In this document: positions 42,876-51,344 of the stretch, piece after piece
Position numbering within the stretch: the stretch's first letter is position 1
Layout of the letters: the number at the start of each line of letters is the position of its first letter
NCBI RefSeq assembly: GCF_046719735.1
Contig: NZ_JAUTWQ010000002.1
Location: 62,001 to 126,000 of the forward strand
Length of the DNA stretch: 64,000 nucleotides
Origin: Halobacillus_B rhizosphaerae
GTDB taxonomy: Bacteria > Bacillota > Bacilli > Bacillales > Halobacillaceae
Direction of reading: 5' to 3'
Program-made: the position numbers and the translations under genes
The notes under the pieces: model-generated
Seen by the model: the letters and a program-made list of their open reading frames with translations, nothing else
Databases searched by the model: none
What the model was told of the DNA's origin: nothing

Positions 42876-45800
42876 CTATACTTCCATTAATTCTGACGTC
42901 TCCTCGAGCTTAACCGAAACCAGTCTGGAGACTCCTGATTCCTGCATCGTTACGCCATATAAAACATCCGATTCTTCCATTGTGCCTTTCCGGTGCGTAA
43001 TGACGATAAACTGTGTTTTCTCACTAAATTCTTTAAGAAATTTAGCAAAGCGATCGACGTTTGCTTCATCGAGCGCTGCTTCCACTTCGTCAAGTACACA
43101 AAAAGGTACAGGTCTTACTCGTAAAATGGAGAAAAGTAAAGCTATTGCCGTCAATGCTCGTTCGCCGCCTGACAGGAGACTTAAGTTCTGCAATTTCTTC
43201 CCTGGAGGCTGAGCAACAATATCCACCCCGGTATGCAGCAGGTCCTCTGGATTCGTAAGGACTAAATCTGCTTTTCCTCCGCCAAACAAGCTCCGGAAAA
43301 CATCTTCAAATTCTGCTTTAATTTTTGTAAAGGTATCTTCAAACCGGCGCTGCATCTCCTCATCCATTTCATTAATAATGGAATACAAAGTATCTTTCGC
43401 TTCCAGCAAATCTTTCTGTTGACCGGTTAAGAATTCGTACCTTTGCAAAATGCGATCATACTCATCAATAGCTCCAAGGTTTACGGTACCCAGTTCTTCA
43501 ATCGCCCGTTTTATTAGTTTTACGTCTGTTGCTGCCTGGGTAACATTATCAACGGGAGGATAATTTTTTTTCGCTTTTTCATAAGTCATTACGTATTCTT
43601 CCTGCAGATAATTCAGCAGATTTTCAAGTTCGACATCCAGTCTATTTGCTTTTACTTCCTTCCGCTGAATATCCTGTACAAAATTTTCATGAAGGCGATT
43701 CTTTTCCTTTACTATTTTTTCTGCTTCTTGAACATTGATCCCGTATTGGTTTCTCTCTCTTCTTCTTTCCTGAATCAATTGAGAAGCCGCTTCTTTTCTT
43801 TCTTTTGTTTGGATGATATGCGCTTCTACATCTTCTTCGCTTTCATTTGACTCTGCCACTTCTATCAGCTGCTGGTGAGTCTGTCTGTTTTGGCTCAGCT
43901 GTTCTTCCACTTCCCGATAAGATTCTTCATACCGGTCTACTTTCTCCTGCTGGTTTTTCACAGAGGAGTCTAATTCTGCCAGAAGTATTTGCAATTCTTG
44001 AGAGCGGCCTTGTAGTTTTTCTTCATCAAGCTTCTGTTGATCTTTAGTTGCGCTCAGCTCATCAATGGACCTCTGTATCTCTGAAAGTTTCTTACTTATA
44101 GTGCTTAGTTCTTCTTCTAACTTCTTGATATTCTCAGATGCCCGATCCTGATCTTCGTTGTATTGCGCCTGATCTTGATCATATAGCTTCAGCTGCTCAT
44201 TTAGATGGTTCACTTTCACTTGCAGCTCTCTTTTAGAAGATTGCAGTTCATATTCATCATTTCGAACGGTGGTTATCTTTTGCTTAAGTTGTTCTGTCTC
44301 CAGTTGTTTCGTTCCAATACCTTCTTTTAAGTGCTGAACTTTCTCTTCAACTTCTTTAGTTCTGCCTTCAAAAGTAGTAATTTTCTCCGTTAGTTCCTGG
44401 AGTTCCTTCTCTCTCGTAAACAGGGATTGATTCGTTTTCTTTTGAGCTCCACCAGACATTGATCCTCCAGGATGAACCACATCCCCATCGAGTGTTACGA
44501 TCCTGAATTTCCGATTTAAATGTTTGGCTATAGCATTAGCATTCTCCAGCGTATCAGCAATCACAATATGACCAAGTAAATGTTGAATGGCCCGCTGATA
44601 GGCATGGTTTACTTCTACCAATTCTCCCGCTATCCCTACGAAGCCTGAGAGATTCTTAAGTTCAGCAGCTGCCTGCCCTTGAATAGTCCGGGGCTGTATT
44701 GCCGTTAAAGGTAGAAACGTAGCTCTTCCTTTATTATGCTGCTTCAGCCAATGGATGGCATGTCTCCCTGCTTGTTCATCTTTTACGATGACATGCTGGG
44801 CTTGTGCTCCGAGGGCCGTTTCAATGGCAGTTATTAAACGAGAAGGCACATCTATGACTTCAATCACAGCACCCTCTATACCATTAATCTTATTGCTTTC
44901 ACGTGCTTTAAGTATTTCTCTAACCCCTTGGAAATAGCCTGAAAAATCTTCTTTCATTTCCTCCAGCATTTCTTTTTTGGAGCGCAGCTTTTCCAAATAT
45001 TGATAGCCTTTATATAACTTTTCCTGCCAATCTTCATAAGCTTTCTCATCATGAGCACTAGCAGTCTCTAAGTTTTTCAGCTCACCCTCCAGCTGTCCCC
45101 TTGCTTCAGTCGTTTGAATTAACTCATTCTCCGTTTGCTGAAGGGAAGCTGCTGCATTTTCCCTTTCATCTCTCAGATCGTGAAATTTATCTTGCTGTCT
45201 GCCTTTTTTGCTGTTTAACTGAGAACGCTGCTGTTCAAGAAGTTGCTTTTCATTTCTTTTGGCAGCTTGATTATTTAACAATTCAATGTAATCACTTTTA
45301 AATTCTTCAATTTGTTCATCTATGTTCTGTAATCCATAATCGAGTGCTTTTGTCGTTTGTTGAAGCTCCTGTTTGGTCTGTTTCCGATTCGATTTATAAT
45401 GCTTTAATTTACTAGACTCTTCTTTTAGCGTAGCTTTTAATTTTTCGAGCTTTTGCTGCAGCTCATTATATTCAACTTCTATTTTCGTTTTGTTCTCAGC
45501 ATAATGTTTATGCCGTTCTTTCATTAACTCTTTCTTACCTTCTAAATTCTCGAGGTCTTTTGTAAGAACAAGCAAAGTTTCCTGCAGATCTTCTATAGAC
45601 TCATCGAGCGCTTGCATTTGGTCCCGCTGCTGCTCGACCTGCTCTTGCTTCGTCACGATCGATTGCTGGAGCTCTTCCTCTTGCTGCTTAATTTGTTCAA
45701 GCTCTTCAAGGATATTCTGCCATTCCTTATGAAGCGATTCTATTTGAGAGATAAGTAGAGAAATTTCCACTTGCTTTAATTCCTTCTTTTTCTCTAAATA

Positions 45801-46442
45801 ATCTTTCGCAATTGAAGCTTGTTCTTTCAGAGGCTCTAATTGTCCATCTATTTCATAGACTATATCCTCTACGCGGTTTAAGTTTTCCTGAGTTTCTCCT
45901 AATTTGAGCTCAGCTTTCTTTTTCCGTTGTTTATATTTAAGCACTCCTGCTGCTTCTTCAAATATGGACCTTCGTTCTTCTGCCTTCGAGCTGAGAATCT
46001 CCTCTACTTTTCCTTGACTTATAATAGAGAAAGCTTCTCTTCCCAAACCTGAATCCATAAATAAATCAACAATGTCCTTTAGACGGCAAGTTTGATTATT
46101 AATATAAAATTCACTTTCACCAGAGCGATAGACTCTTCTTGTTACGCTTACTTCCTGGTAATCCAGCGGAAGTGTTTGATCCTCATTATTAAGCGTTAAA
46201 GTGACTTCTGCCATATTCAATGCTTTTCTGGAATCACTGCCTGCAAAAATAATGTCTTCCATTTTTGAGCCTCTTAAAGAACGGGCAGACTGTTCACCCA
46301 GGACCCAGCGTATCGCATCTGTGATATTACTTTTTCCACTGCCATTCGGACCGACTACGGAGGTTACCCCGCTGACAAAGTCAACGGACACTCGTTCGGC
46401 AAATGACTTAAATCCAACTGTATCTAAACGTTTGAGGAACAT
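42876..46442 (-). CDS. smc: Chromosome segregation protein SMC
   Basis: 1188 residues from the ATG at 46442 (GGAGG at 6 bases). The N-terminal ATPase half has GPNGSGKSNITDAI. Two long coiled coils (about 165-500 and 660-1010) flank the hinge (about 510-650). The C-terminal half has LSLLSGGERALTAIALLF and CVLDEVEAALDEANV. It is the condensin core that organises the chromosome with ScpA/B. The nearest upstream gene is a plus-strand gene rather than rnc, so smc needs its own promoter. Confidence 0.98.
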   Translation of the reverse strand: MFLKRLDTVGFKSFAERVSVDFVSGVTSVVGPNGSGKSNITDAIRWVLGEQSARSLRGSKMEDIIFAGSDSRKALNMAEVTLTLNNEDQTLPLDYQEVSVTRRVYRSGESEFYINNQTCRLKDIVDLFMDSGLGREAFSIISQGKVEEILSSKAEERRSIFEEAAGVLKYKQRKKKAELKLGETQENLNRVEDIVYEIDGQLEPLKEQASIAKDYLEKKKELKQVEISLLISQIESLHKEWQNILEELEQIKQQEEELQQSIVTKQEQVEQQRDQMQALDESIEDLQETLLVLTKDLENLEGKKELMKERHKHYAENKTKIEVEYNELQQKLEKLKATLKEESSKLKHYKSNRKQTKQELQQTTKALDYGLQNIDEQIEEFKSDYIELLNNQAAKRNEKQLLEQQRSQLNSKKGRQQDKFHDLRDERENAAASLQQTENELIQTTEARGQLEGELKNLETASAHDEKAYEDWQEKLYKGYQYLEKLRSKKEMLEEMKEDFSGYFQGVREILKARESNKINGIEGAVIEVIDVPSRLITAIETALGAQAQHVIVKDEQAGRHAIHWLKQHNKGRATFLPLTAIQPRTIQGQAAAELKNLSGFVGIAGELVEVNHAYQRAIQHLLGHIVIADTLENANAIAKHLNRKFRIVTLDGDVVHPGGSMSGGAQKKTNQSLFTREKELQELTEKITTFEGRTKEVEEKVQHLKEGIGTKQLETEQLKQKITTVRNDEYELQSSKRELQVKVNHLNEQLKLYDQDQAQYNEDQDRASENIKKLEEELSTISKKLSEIQRSIDELSATKDQQKLDEEKLQGRSQELQILLAELDSSVKNQQEKVDRYEESYREVEEQLSQNRQTHQQLIEVAESNESEEDVEAHIIQTKERKEAASQLIQERRRERNQYGINVQEAEKIVKEKNRLHENFVQDIQRKEVKANRLDVELENLLNYLQEEYVMTYEKAKKNYPPVDNVTQAATDVKLIKRAIEELGTVNLGAIDEYDRILQRYEFLTGQQKDLLEAKDTLYSIINEMDEEMQRRFEDTFTKIKAEFEDVFRSLFGGGKADLVLTNPEDLLHTGVDIVAQPPGKKLQNLSLLSGGERALTAIALLFSILRVRPVPFCVLDEVEAALDEANVDRFAKFLKEFSEKTQFIVITHRKGTMEESDVLYGVTMQESGVSRLVSVKLEETSELMEV

Positions 46443-46488
46443 ACTCATCCTCCTGTATTTAACAAACTTTCCTTCACTCAACTTATTT

Positions 46489-46497
46489 ATTTTATCA
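46489..46497 (-). promoter_or_regulatory. Possible smc promoter (-10 element)
   Basis: On the minus strand an extended -10, TGATAAAAT, lies about 47 bases before the smc ATG. No good -35 is visible 17 bases upstream. Some promoter is required here because the upstream neighbour is transcribed away. Confidence 0.4.
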
Positions 46498-46645
46498 TAA
46501 ACTATCCTGATACGGTAGGAACCTTCTTACCTCTTCAAAGTATAAAAATAACTTCATACTAGTACTTTAGGGTTTTAAAATTCTGTGAAGTATTTTATCA
46601 TTAGAATTATTACACGCAACTGGAGCTTTGAAGGAGGAAATAATT

Positions 46646-46870
46646 TTGAGTTTAGAAGAACCTACCCAAGAAAATTTATCGATCATCATTAATGAAATTG
46701 CAGATAAACTGCAAGTGGTTAACCGGTCCATTATGGATCCAGAAGATTATGATTTAGCCAATTACGAAGAGATTAAATCTCTCCATGATATTATCGAGAT
46801 GAAGGGTCAGCTTAGTGTATCCGAAATCCAGACCTTCGTTCAAGAACTAGGTCATTATCGTAAATCATAG
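46646..46870 (+). CDS. UPF0435/DUF1128 family protein
   Basis: 74 residues from a TTG at 46646 with AAGGAGG 8 bases upstream; the longer frame begins before the ribosome binding site. It is small, soluble, acidic and helical: SIIINEIADKLQVVNRSIMDPEDYDLANYEEIKSLHDI, then LSVSEIQTFVQELG, matching the UPF0435 family (B. subtilis YfkK-like). The function is unknown. It is on the plus strand, between the minus-strand rnc and smc, which are adjacent in B. subtilis. Confidence 0.9.
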   Translation: MSLEEPTQENLSIIINEIADKLQVVNRSIMDPEDYDLANYEEIKSLHDIIEMKGQLSVSEIQTFVQELGHYRKS

Positions 46871-46875
46871 CTAAT

Positions 46876-46910
46876 AAAAGCCCGTACGGAAAAGTTCCGT
46901 ACGGGCTTTT
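46876..46910. terminator. Bidirectional terminator between UPF0435 gene and rnc
   Basis: A perfect 16-bp stem (AAAAGCCCGTACGGAA / TTCCGTACGGGCTTTT) with a 3-base loop. It ends in TTTT in both directions and sits between the convergent stops at 46870 (+) and 46912 (-). Confidence 0.93.
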
Positions 46911-46911
46911 A

Positions 46912-47601
46912 TTATGAACTCGAATGATTAATGATGGCTTGCTCTGCTGCTTTTTGTTCAGCTTCTTTCTTTGTTCTGCCAATACCGATCCCTGCCGTTT
47001 CCCCTTGTACACGAACATGTGCAATAAACTCACGGCTGTGGGCCGGTCCTCTTTCTTCTACGATCTCGTATTCAATTTTACTGTTGTTATCCCGTTGTAT
47101 ATATTCTTGTAGTTGACTCTTGAAATCCATCGCATGAGAAAAAGCACCTTTTTTTATTTTCGGATAGACATATGCTTCTAAAAAACGTATCACCTGGTCA
47201 AACCCTCGATCGAGATACAGCGCTCCAATGAAAGCCTCGAATACGTCAGCAAGAAGTGCAGGGCGATTCCTACCGCCTGTCATTTCTTCTCCTTTGCCAA
47301 GCAGAATCAATTCTTGAAAATTCAATTCATTCGCAAATTGCACAAGTGAAATTTCACAAACGATTGAAGCTCTGAATTTCGTTAATTCTCCTTCAGCCAT
47401 ATCCGGAAATTCGCGGTATAAATATTGGGATACGCCCAGTTCAAGCACAGCATCCCCCAAAAATTCCAGCCGCTCGTTATCTTCTCGATCTTTTTTACGA
47501 TGCTCATTCACATAAGATGAATGGGTAAAAGCCTGTTCCAGTATCGATACATCATTAAATGAGATATCTATTTTTTTCTGGAAACTGGAAAAATCGTCCA
47601 T
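46912..47601 (-). CDS. rnc: Ribonuclease III
   Basis: 229 residues: RNase III domain with the signature NERLEFLGDAVLELGVSQYLY (about 41-61) and the second acidic cluster DVFEAFIGALYLD, followed by a C-terminal double-stranded RNA-binding domain (IGIGRTKKEAEQKAAEQAI). It processes rRNA precursors and cuts dsRNA. Follows acpP after an attenuator-like hairpin. Confidence 0.97.
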   Translation of the reverse strand: MDDFSSFQKKIDISFNDVSILEQAFTHSSYVNEHRKKDREDNERLEFLGDAVLELGVSQYLYREFPDMAEGELTKFRASIVCEISLVQFANELNFQELILLGKGEEMTGGRNRPALLADVFEAFIGALYLDRGFDQVIRFLEAYVYPKIKKGAFSHAMDFKSQLQEYIQRDNNSKIEYEIVEERGPAHSREFIAHVRVQGETAGIGIGRTKKEAEQKAAEQAIINHSSS

Positions 47602-47643
47602 AACTCACCTTGTCCTTTACTATAAAATCAATGATACAGAAAG

Positions 47644-47666
47644 GCTGCCTGCACAAAGCAGACAGC
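47644..47666 (-). terminator. Hairpin between acpP and rnc
   Basis: A 9-bp stem with a 5-base loop. The one non-Watson-Crick pair becomes a G-U pair only in the minus-strand RNA, which supports function in that direction. It is followed by CCTTTCTG, so the U tract is weak. It may attenuate fapR-acpP transcription before rnc. Confidence 0.6.
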
Positions 47667-47676
47667 AATTCCCAAG

Positions 47677-47910
47677 TTAGATTTGGCTGCTTATGTAATT
47701 CACAGCATCGCCAACTGTATTAATTTTTTCAGCTTCTTCATCAGAGATTTCCATATCAAACTCGTCTTCAAGCTCCATTACTAACTCAACGACATCAAGA
47801 GAGTCTGCTTCTAAATCTTCTTTGAAGGAAGCTTCCATTTTAACCTTAGATTCTTCTACATCTAGACGATCTACAATTATTTGTTTTACACGATCAAATG
47901 TATCTGCCAT
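47677..47910 (-). CDS. acpP: Acyl carrier protein
   Basis: 77 residues, strongly acidic and helical, with the phosphopantetheine attachment Ser37 in EADSLDVVELVMELEDEF. It carries acyl chains during fatty acid synthesis. Last gene of the fapR-plsX-fabD-fabG-acpP block. Confidence 0.98.
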   Translation of the reverse strand: MADTFDRVKQIIVDRLDVEESKVKMEASFKEDLEADSLDVVELVMELEDEFDMEISDEEAEKINTVGDAVNYISSQI

Positions 47911-47971
47911 TGGAACTTCACCTCCCTTCAGTTATTATAGTAAATTTCTCAGCGGAAAACCAGATGATTTT

Positions 47972-48712
47972 TCACATCACCATTCCGCCATCTACATGCA
48001 AGGTCTGACCAGTCATGTAAGCAGCATCTTCTGTTGCCAGAAATCTGACCACACGGCTGACGTCTTCCGCACTTCCCAATCGGTTGAGCGGAATCATCTC
48101 AAGCATCTTTTTACGCTGCTCTTCTGTAAGGGCATCAGTCATATCCGTAGAGATAAATCCAGGAGCTACAGCATTTACTTGAATATTTCGTGCAGCTAAT
48201 TCTTTAGCTGCTGACTTTGTTAAACCGATCACGCCTGCCTTCGCAGCCACATAGTTTGCTTGTCCAGGATTGCCGGAAACTCCTACAATCGAGGCAATGT
48301 TGATGATCCTGCCATATTTTTGTTTCATCATCTGCCGGGTCACGGCTTTCGTACATAGGAAGACACCTTTTAAATTTATATCTATTACTTCGTCAAATTC
48401 TTCTTCCTTCATCCTCATAAGCAGGTTATCTCTTGTGATGCCAGCGTTATTCACAAGAATATCCAGACGACCAAATTCATCGACTGCCGTTTTGATCATG
48501 CGCTTTACATCATCACTATTTGAGACATTCGCTTGAATCTTAATCGCTTCACCGCCGAGGTTCTTAATTTCCTGTACGACTTCTTCTGCTTTACCTTCAC
48601 TTCCAGCAAAGTTAACGGCTACTTTTGCTCCTTTAGCTGCAAGTTCCAATGCAATTGCCCGGCCGATACCTCTTGAAGCACCAGTCACCAGCGCTGCTTG
48701 TTCACTAAGCAT
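47972..48712 (-). CDS. fabG: 3-oxoacyl-[acyl-carrier-protein] reductase FabG
   Basis: A 246-residue short-chain dehydrogenase: TGASRGIG at residues 10-17, NNAG at 88-91, catalytic Ser141, Tyr154 and Lys158 in SIVGVSGNPGQANYVAAK. It reduces 3-ketoacyl-ACP with NADPH. Its ATG shares one base with the fabD stop (TAATG). Confidence 0.97.
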   Translation of the reverse strand: MLSEQAALVTGASRGIGRAIALELAAKGAKVAVNFAGSEGKAEEVVQEIKNLGGEAIKIQANVSNSDDVKRMIKTAVDEFGRLDILVNNAGITRDNLLMRMKEEEFDEVIDINLKGVFLCTKAVTRQMMKQKYGRIINIASIVGVSGNPGQANYVAAKAGVIGLTKSAAKELAARNIQVNAVAPGFISTDMTDALTEEQRKKMLEMIPLNRLGSAEDVSRVVRFLATEDAAYMTGQTLHVDGGMVM

Positions 48713-49653
48713 TAAGATTCCTCCTTCGCCCAGCTAATAAAATCCTCTAAGGACTGGGGATCCTGGATAGAAAATGTTTTCGCTCTTCTCTGGACTTTTT
48801 TCACAAGACCACTCAGTACTTTGCCATGTCCTACCTCCACAATAGCATCCAACTCCTGTTCTGCAAAGGACTCCAGGATTTCCTGAAATCGGACAGGGGA
48901 ATACAATTGTTCTATTAGGAGTTTTTCAATTTGCTCTGCCTCTTGAACGGGGGCAGCTGTTACATTTGCGTAGACAGGAATTTCAGCCGATTGAATATCT
49001 GCCCGTGACAAGTGAGAGGCAAATTCTTCACTTGCAGGTTCCATAAGTCTGGAATGAAAAGGTCCGCTTACATTTAGTGGAAGCACCCGCTTTGCTCCTG
49101 CCTCTTTAAGCTGTGCAGAAGCGATAGATACGCCCTCTTTAGTACCTGAAATAACAATTTGGCCGGGACAGTTGATATTCGCTAAATCGACGGTTTCCGT
49201 CTCTTCTAGATCCGCTAGAACAGATTCAATCGCCTCACTGGACAATCCTAAAACGGCTGCCATTGCACCCTTGCCAGTCGGGTAAGCCTCTTCCATTAGC
49301 TTGCCTCGTGTATGGACGAGCTTTACCGCTTCGATCGGGGTAATAGCTCCCGCCGTTACTAAAGCACTGTACTCTCCTAAACTGTGCCCTGCAGTTACTA
49401 CCGGGCGAATGCCTTCTTCCTCCAGTACTTTTGCTGCAGCTACACTGTTTAGCAACAGAGCAGGCTGTGCATTTTCCGTTTTCGTTAGTTCCTCGGATGA
49501 GCCTTCAAACATTAACTTTGTCAAAGAAAAACCTAAAGCTTTATCCGCTTCGTCAAACAGTTGTTTTACACTCTCATATTTTTTGTACATTTCCTCTCCC
49601 ATGCCGACCGCCTGGGAACCTTGACCTGGGAATATAAAAGCTGTGCGTTTCAT
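48712..49653 (-). CDS. fabD: Malonyl-CoA:ACP transacylase FabD
   Basis: 313 residues with FIFPGQGSQAVGMG at the start, catalytic Ser91 in GHSLGEYSALV and the catalytic His in GPFHSRLM. It transfers malonyl groups to ACP. Overlaps plsX by 4 bases (ATGA) and fabG by one, so expression is coupled. Confidence 0.97.
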   Translation of the reverse strand: MKRTAFIFPGQGSQAVGMGEEMYKKYESVKQLFDEADKALGFSLTKLMFEGSSEELTKTENAQPALLLNSVAAAKVLEEEGIRPVVTAGHSLGEYSALVTAGAITPIEAVKLVHTRGKLMEEAYPTGKGAMAAVLGLSSEAIESVLADLEETETVDLANINCPGQIVISGTKEGVSIASAQLKEAGAKRVLPLNVSGPFHSRLMEPASEEFASHLSRADIQSAEIPVYANVTAAPVQEAEQIEKLLIEQLYSPVRFQEILESFAEQELDAIVEVGHGKVLSGLVKKVQRRAKTFSIQDPQSLEDFISWAKEES

Positions 49654-50654
49654 GCGTCTTCCTCCTTTGTATGTAATTCATTCAGCATAGTAGTAATGGT
49701 AGTCGTAACATCTCGTTCCACCATTTGGCAGGCTTGGCGAATGGCATTATAAACAGCCCGCTGGTTTGAAGAACCATGGGCTTTAATGACAGGCGCTGAC
49801 AGCCCAAATAACCCTGCTCCTCCGTACTCCGAATAGTCGAGCTGAGTCTGGAGTTTTTTCAAATCCTTCTTAACTAACCCCGCCGCCAGTTTAGTCTTTA
49901 AACTAGACATAAAGGTTTTTTTCATCATGGAAAACATGGTTAATGCCGTACCTTCGATTGTTTTAAGTGCAACATTTCCAGTAAAGCCATCTGTTACTAC
50001 GACATCTGCCGCTCCGTCTAATAAATCACGGGATTCAACATTTCCAATAAAATGAATAGGCGCCTCCTTCATAAGCTGAAAAGCTTTCTTCGTCAGATCG
50101 CTGCCTTTTCCATCTTCTGTACCGACATTGAGCAATCCAACTCGCGGTTTATTAATATTCCTGACTTTCTCTGCATAAATGGATCCAATAACCGCGTATT
50201 GTAATAGATGCTCTGGTTTCGCATCTACGTTTGCGCCAACATCCAGCATCAAGAAACCCTGTCCGTCCTGAGTGGGCAGCGTAGGACTGAGAGCGGGACG
50301 ATCCACTCCCGGCATTCGTCCAATAATGAACAGCCCCGCACTCATAAGAGCACCTGTATTTCCTGCAGAAATACAGCCATCAGCACGCCCTTCTTTGACT
50401 TCATTGGCCATAAGAACCATCGAGGCATTTTTCTTTCTCCGAACAGCCCGGACTGGTTCATCTTCTGAAGTAATCACTTCTGTCGTATGTATAATCGTAA
50501 TATTTTTCTCATTATTTAAAAACGGCCGAATCTTCTCTTCATCCCCAATTAACGTGATGGTCAAATTCGGAATAGACTTCGCCGCCTGGACCGCTCCCTT
50601 AACAATTTCTTCGGGTGCATGGTCGCCGCCCATAGCATCTATAGCAAGTTTCAT
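49650..50654 (-). CDS. plsX: Phosphate acyltransferase PlsX
   Basis: 334 residues beginning MKLAIDAMGGDHAPEEIVKGA, with GCISAGNTGALMSAGLFI and VVTDGFTGNVALKTIEG, the PlsX signatures. It makes acyl-phosphate from acyl-ACP for PlsY, the first step of phosphatidic acid synthesis. Lies 16 bases after fapR and is under the FapR promoter. Confidence 0.97.
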   Translation of the reverse strand: MKLAIDAMGGDHAPEEIVKGAVQAAKSIPNLTITLIGDEEKIRPFLNNEKNITIIHTTEVITSEDEPVRAVRRKKNASMVLMANEVKEGRADGCISAGNTGALMSAGLFIIGRMPGVDRPALSPTLPTQDGQGFLMLDVGANVDAKPEHLLQYAVIGSIYAEKVRNINKPRVGLLNVGTEDGKGSDLTKKAFQLMKEAPIHFIGNVESRDLLDGAADVVVTDGFTGNVALKTIEGTALTMFSMMKKTFMSSLKTKLAAGLVKKDLKKLQTQLDYSEYGGAGLFGLSAPVIKAHGSSNQRAVYNAIRQACQMVERDVTTTITTMLNELHTKEEDA

Positions 50655-50670
50655 CTTCTATCAAGCTCCT

Positions 50671-51231
50671 TTATTGGTTCGAACGAAACATTTCAAATGA
50701 ACCGGTAAACACTTCTTCATCCTCTACAAAACTATGAACTAGTACAATAGACCTGCCTTTCTCATCCTCTCCCTGAACCTCTGCATGGGCGATTACCCGT
50801 TCACCAAGATTAACTTGGCGGGTGAATTCAATCCTAGAACGGGCAGTCAGCGCAAGTTCATCGTTAATGACCGCTACTGCAAGTGAATTAGCCTGAGCAA
50901 ATAAATGATGGCCCCGGGCGATATTATTTCGGGAAAAAACATGTTCTTGCTTTATATCCAAAATCGAAATAGCGCGCCGGTCCAGCTCCAAATCCACAAC
51001 TTCGCCAATAACTTCTTCAATGGGAAGAGCCTTGACCGTCTCTTGCCACCCTAGTTCAGCAACTGACTTTATTCTTTCTCTCAGCTCAGGGATAGACAGC
51101 TCCGTTCGATCTAAACGAATCGTTTGAATACTAACGTCAAACTGTCTGGCAAGTTCTTCATCCGTAATAAAAGGAGTAGTTTGAATGGTTTCCTGAAGTT
51201 CCTGCTGTCTCGTTTTCTTTGATCTTTTCAT
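50671..51231 (-). CDS. fapR: Fatty acid and phospholipid biosynthesis repressor FapR
   Basis: 186 residues: an N-terminal helix-turn-helix (TPFITDEELARQFDVSIQTIRLDRTELSIPELRERI) and a C-terminal hot-dog domain that binds malonyl-CoA (about 80-186). It represses lipid synthesis genes until malonyl-CoA accumulates. It is the first gene of its operon, and its own operator lies upstream. Confidence 0.97.
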   Translation of the reverse strand: MKRSKKTRQQELQETIQTTPFITDEELARQFDVSIQTIRLDRTELSIPELRERIKSVAELGWQETVKALPIEEVIGEVVDLELDRRAISILDIKQEHVFSRNNIARGHHLFAQANSLAVAVINDELALTARSRIEFTRQVNLGERVIAHAEVQGEDEKGRSIVLVHSFVEDEEVFTGSFEMFRSNQ

Positions 51232-51270
51232 TTTATTCCACCGTCCGTAACCTTACAAAAATCAAGCAAT

Positions 51271-51287
51271 TTATGACTAGGTACTAA
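51271..51287 (-). promoter_or_regulatory. FapR operator
   Basis: The minus-strand 17-mer TTAGTACCTAGTCATAA closely matches the known FapR box (TTAGTACC followed by a partial inverted copy). It sits over the expected transcription start, just downstream of the -10, which fits repression of fapR-plsX-fabD-fabG by FapR. Confidence 0.88.
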
Positions 51288-51291
51288 TAGT

Positions 51292-51320
51292 AATATATAA
51301 TACCTGTTTCATTTACGCAA
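51292..51320 (-). promoter_or_regulatory. Predicted fapR promoter
   Basis: Minus strand TTGCGT (51320-51315), 17-base spacer, TATATT (51297-51292). The FapR box begins 5 bases downstream. Start site near 51285. Confidence 0.75.
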
Positions 51321-51344
51321 GGAAGGAGCATACGGCTCCAGTGC

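Noticed and set aside
42555..42890. 111-codon Ser-rich plus-strand frame opposite ftsY
   Set aside because: It is the complement of the acidic Glu/Asp repeats of FtsY, which naturally give Ser-rich antisense frames.
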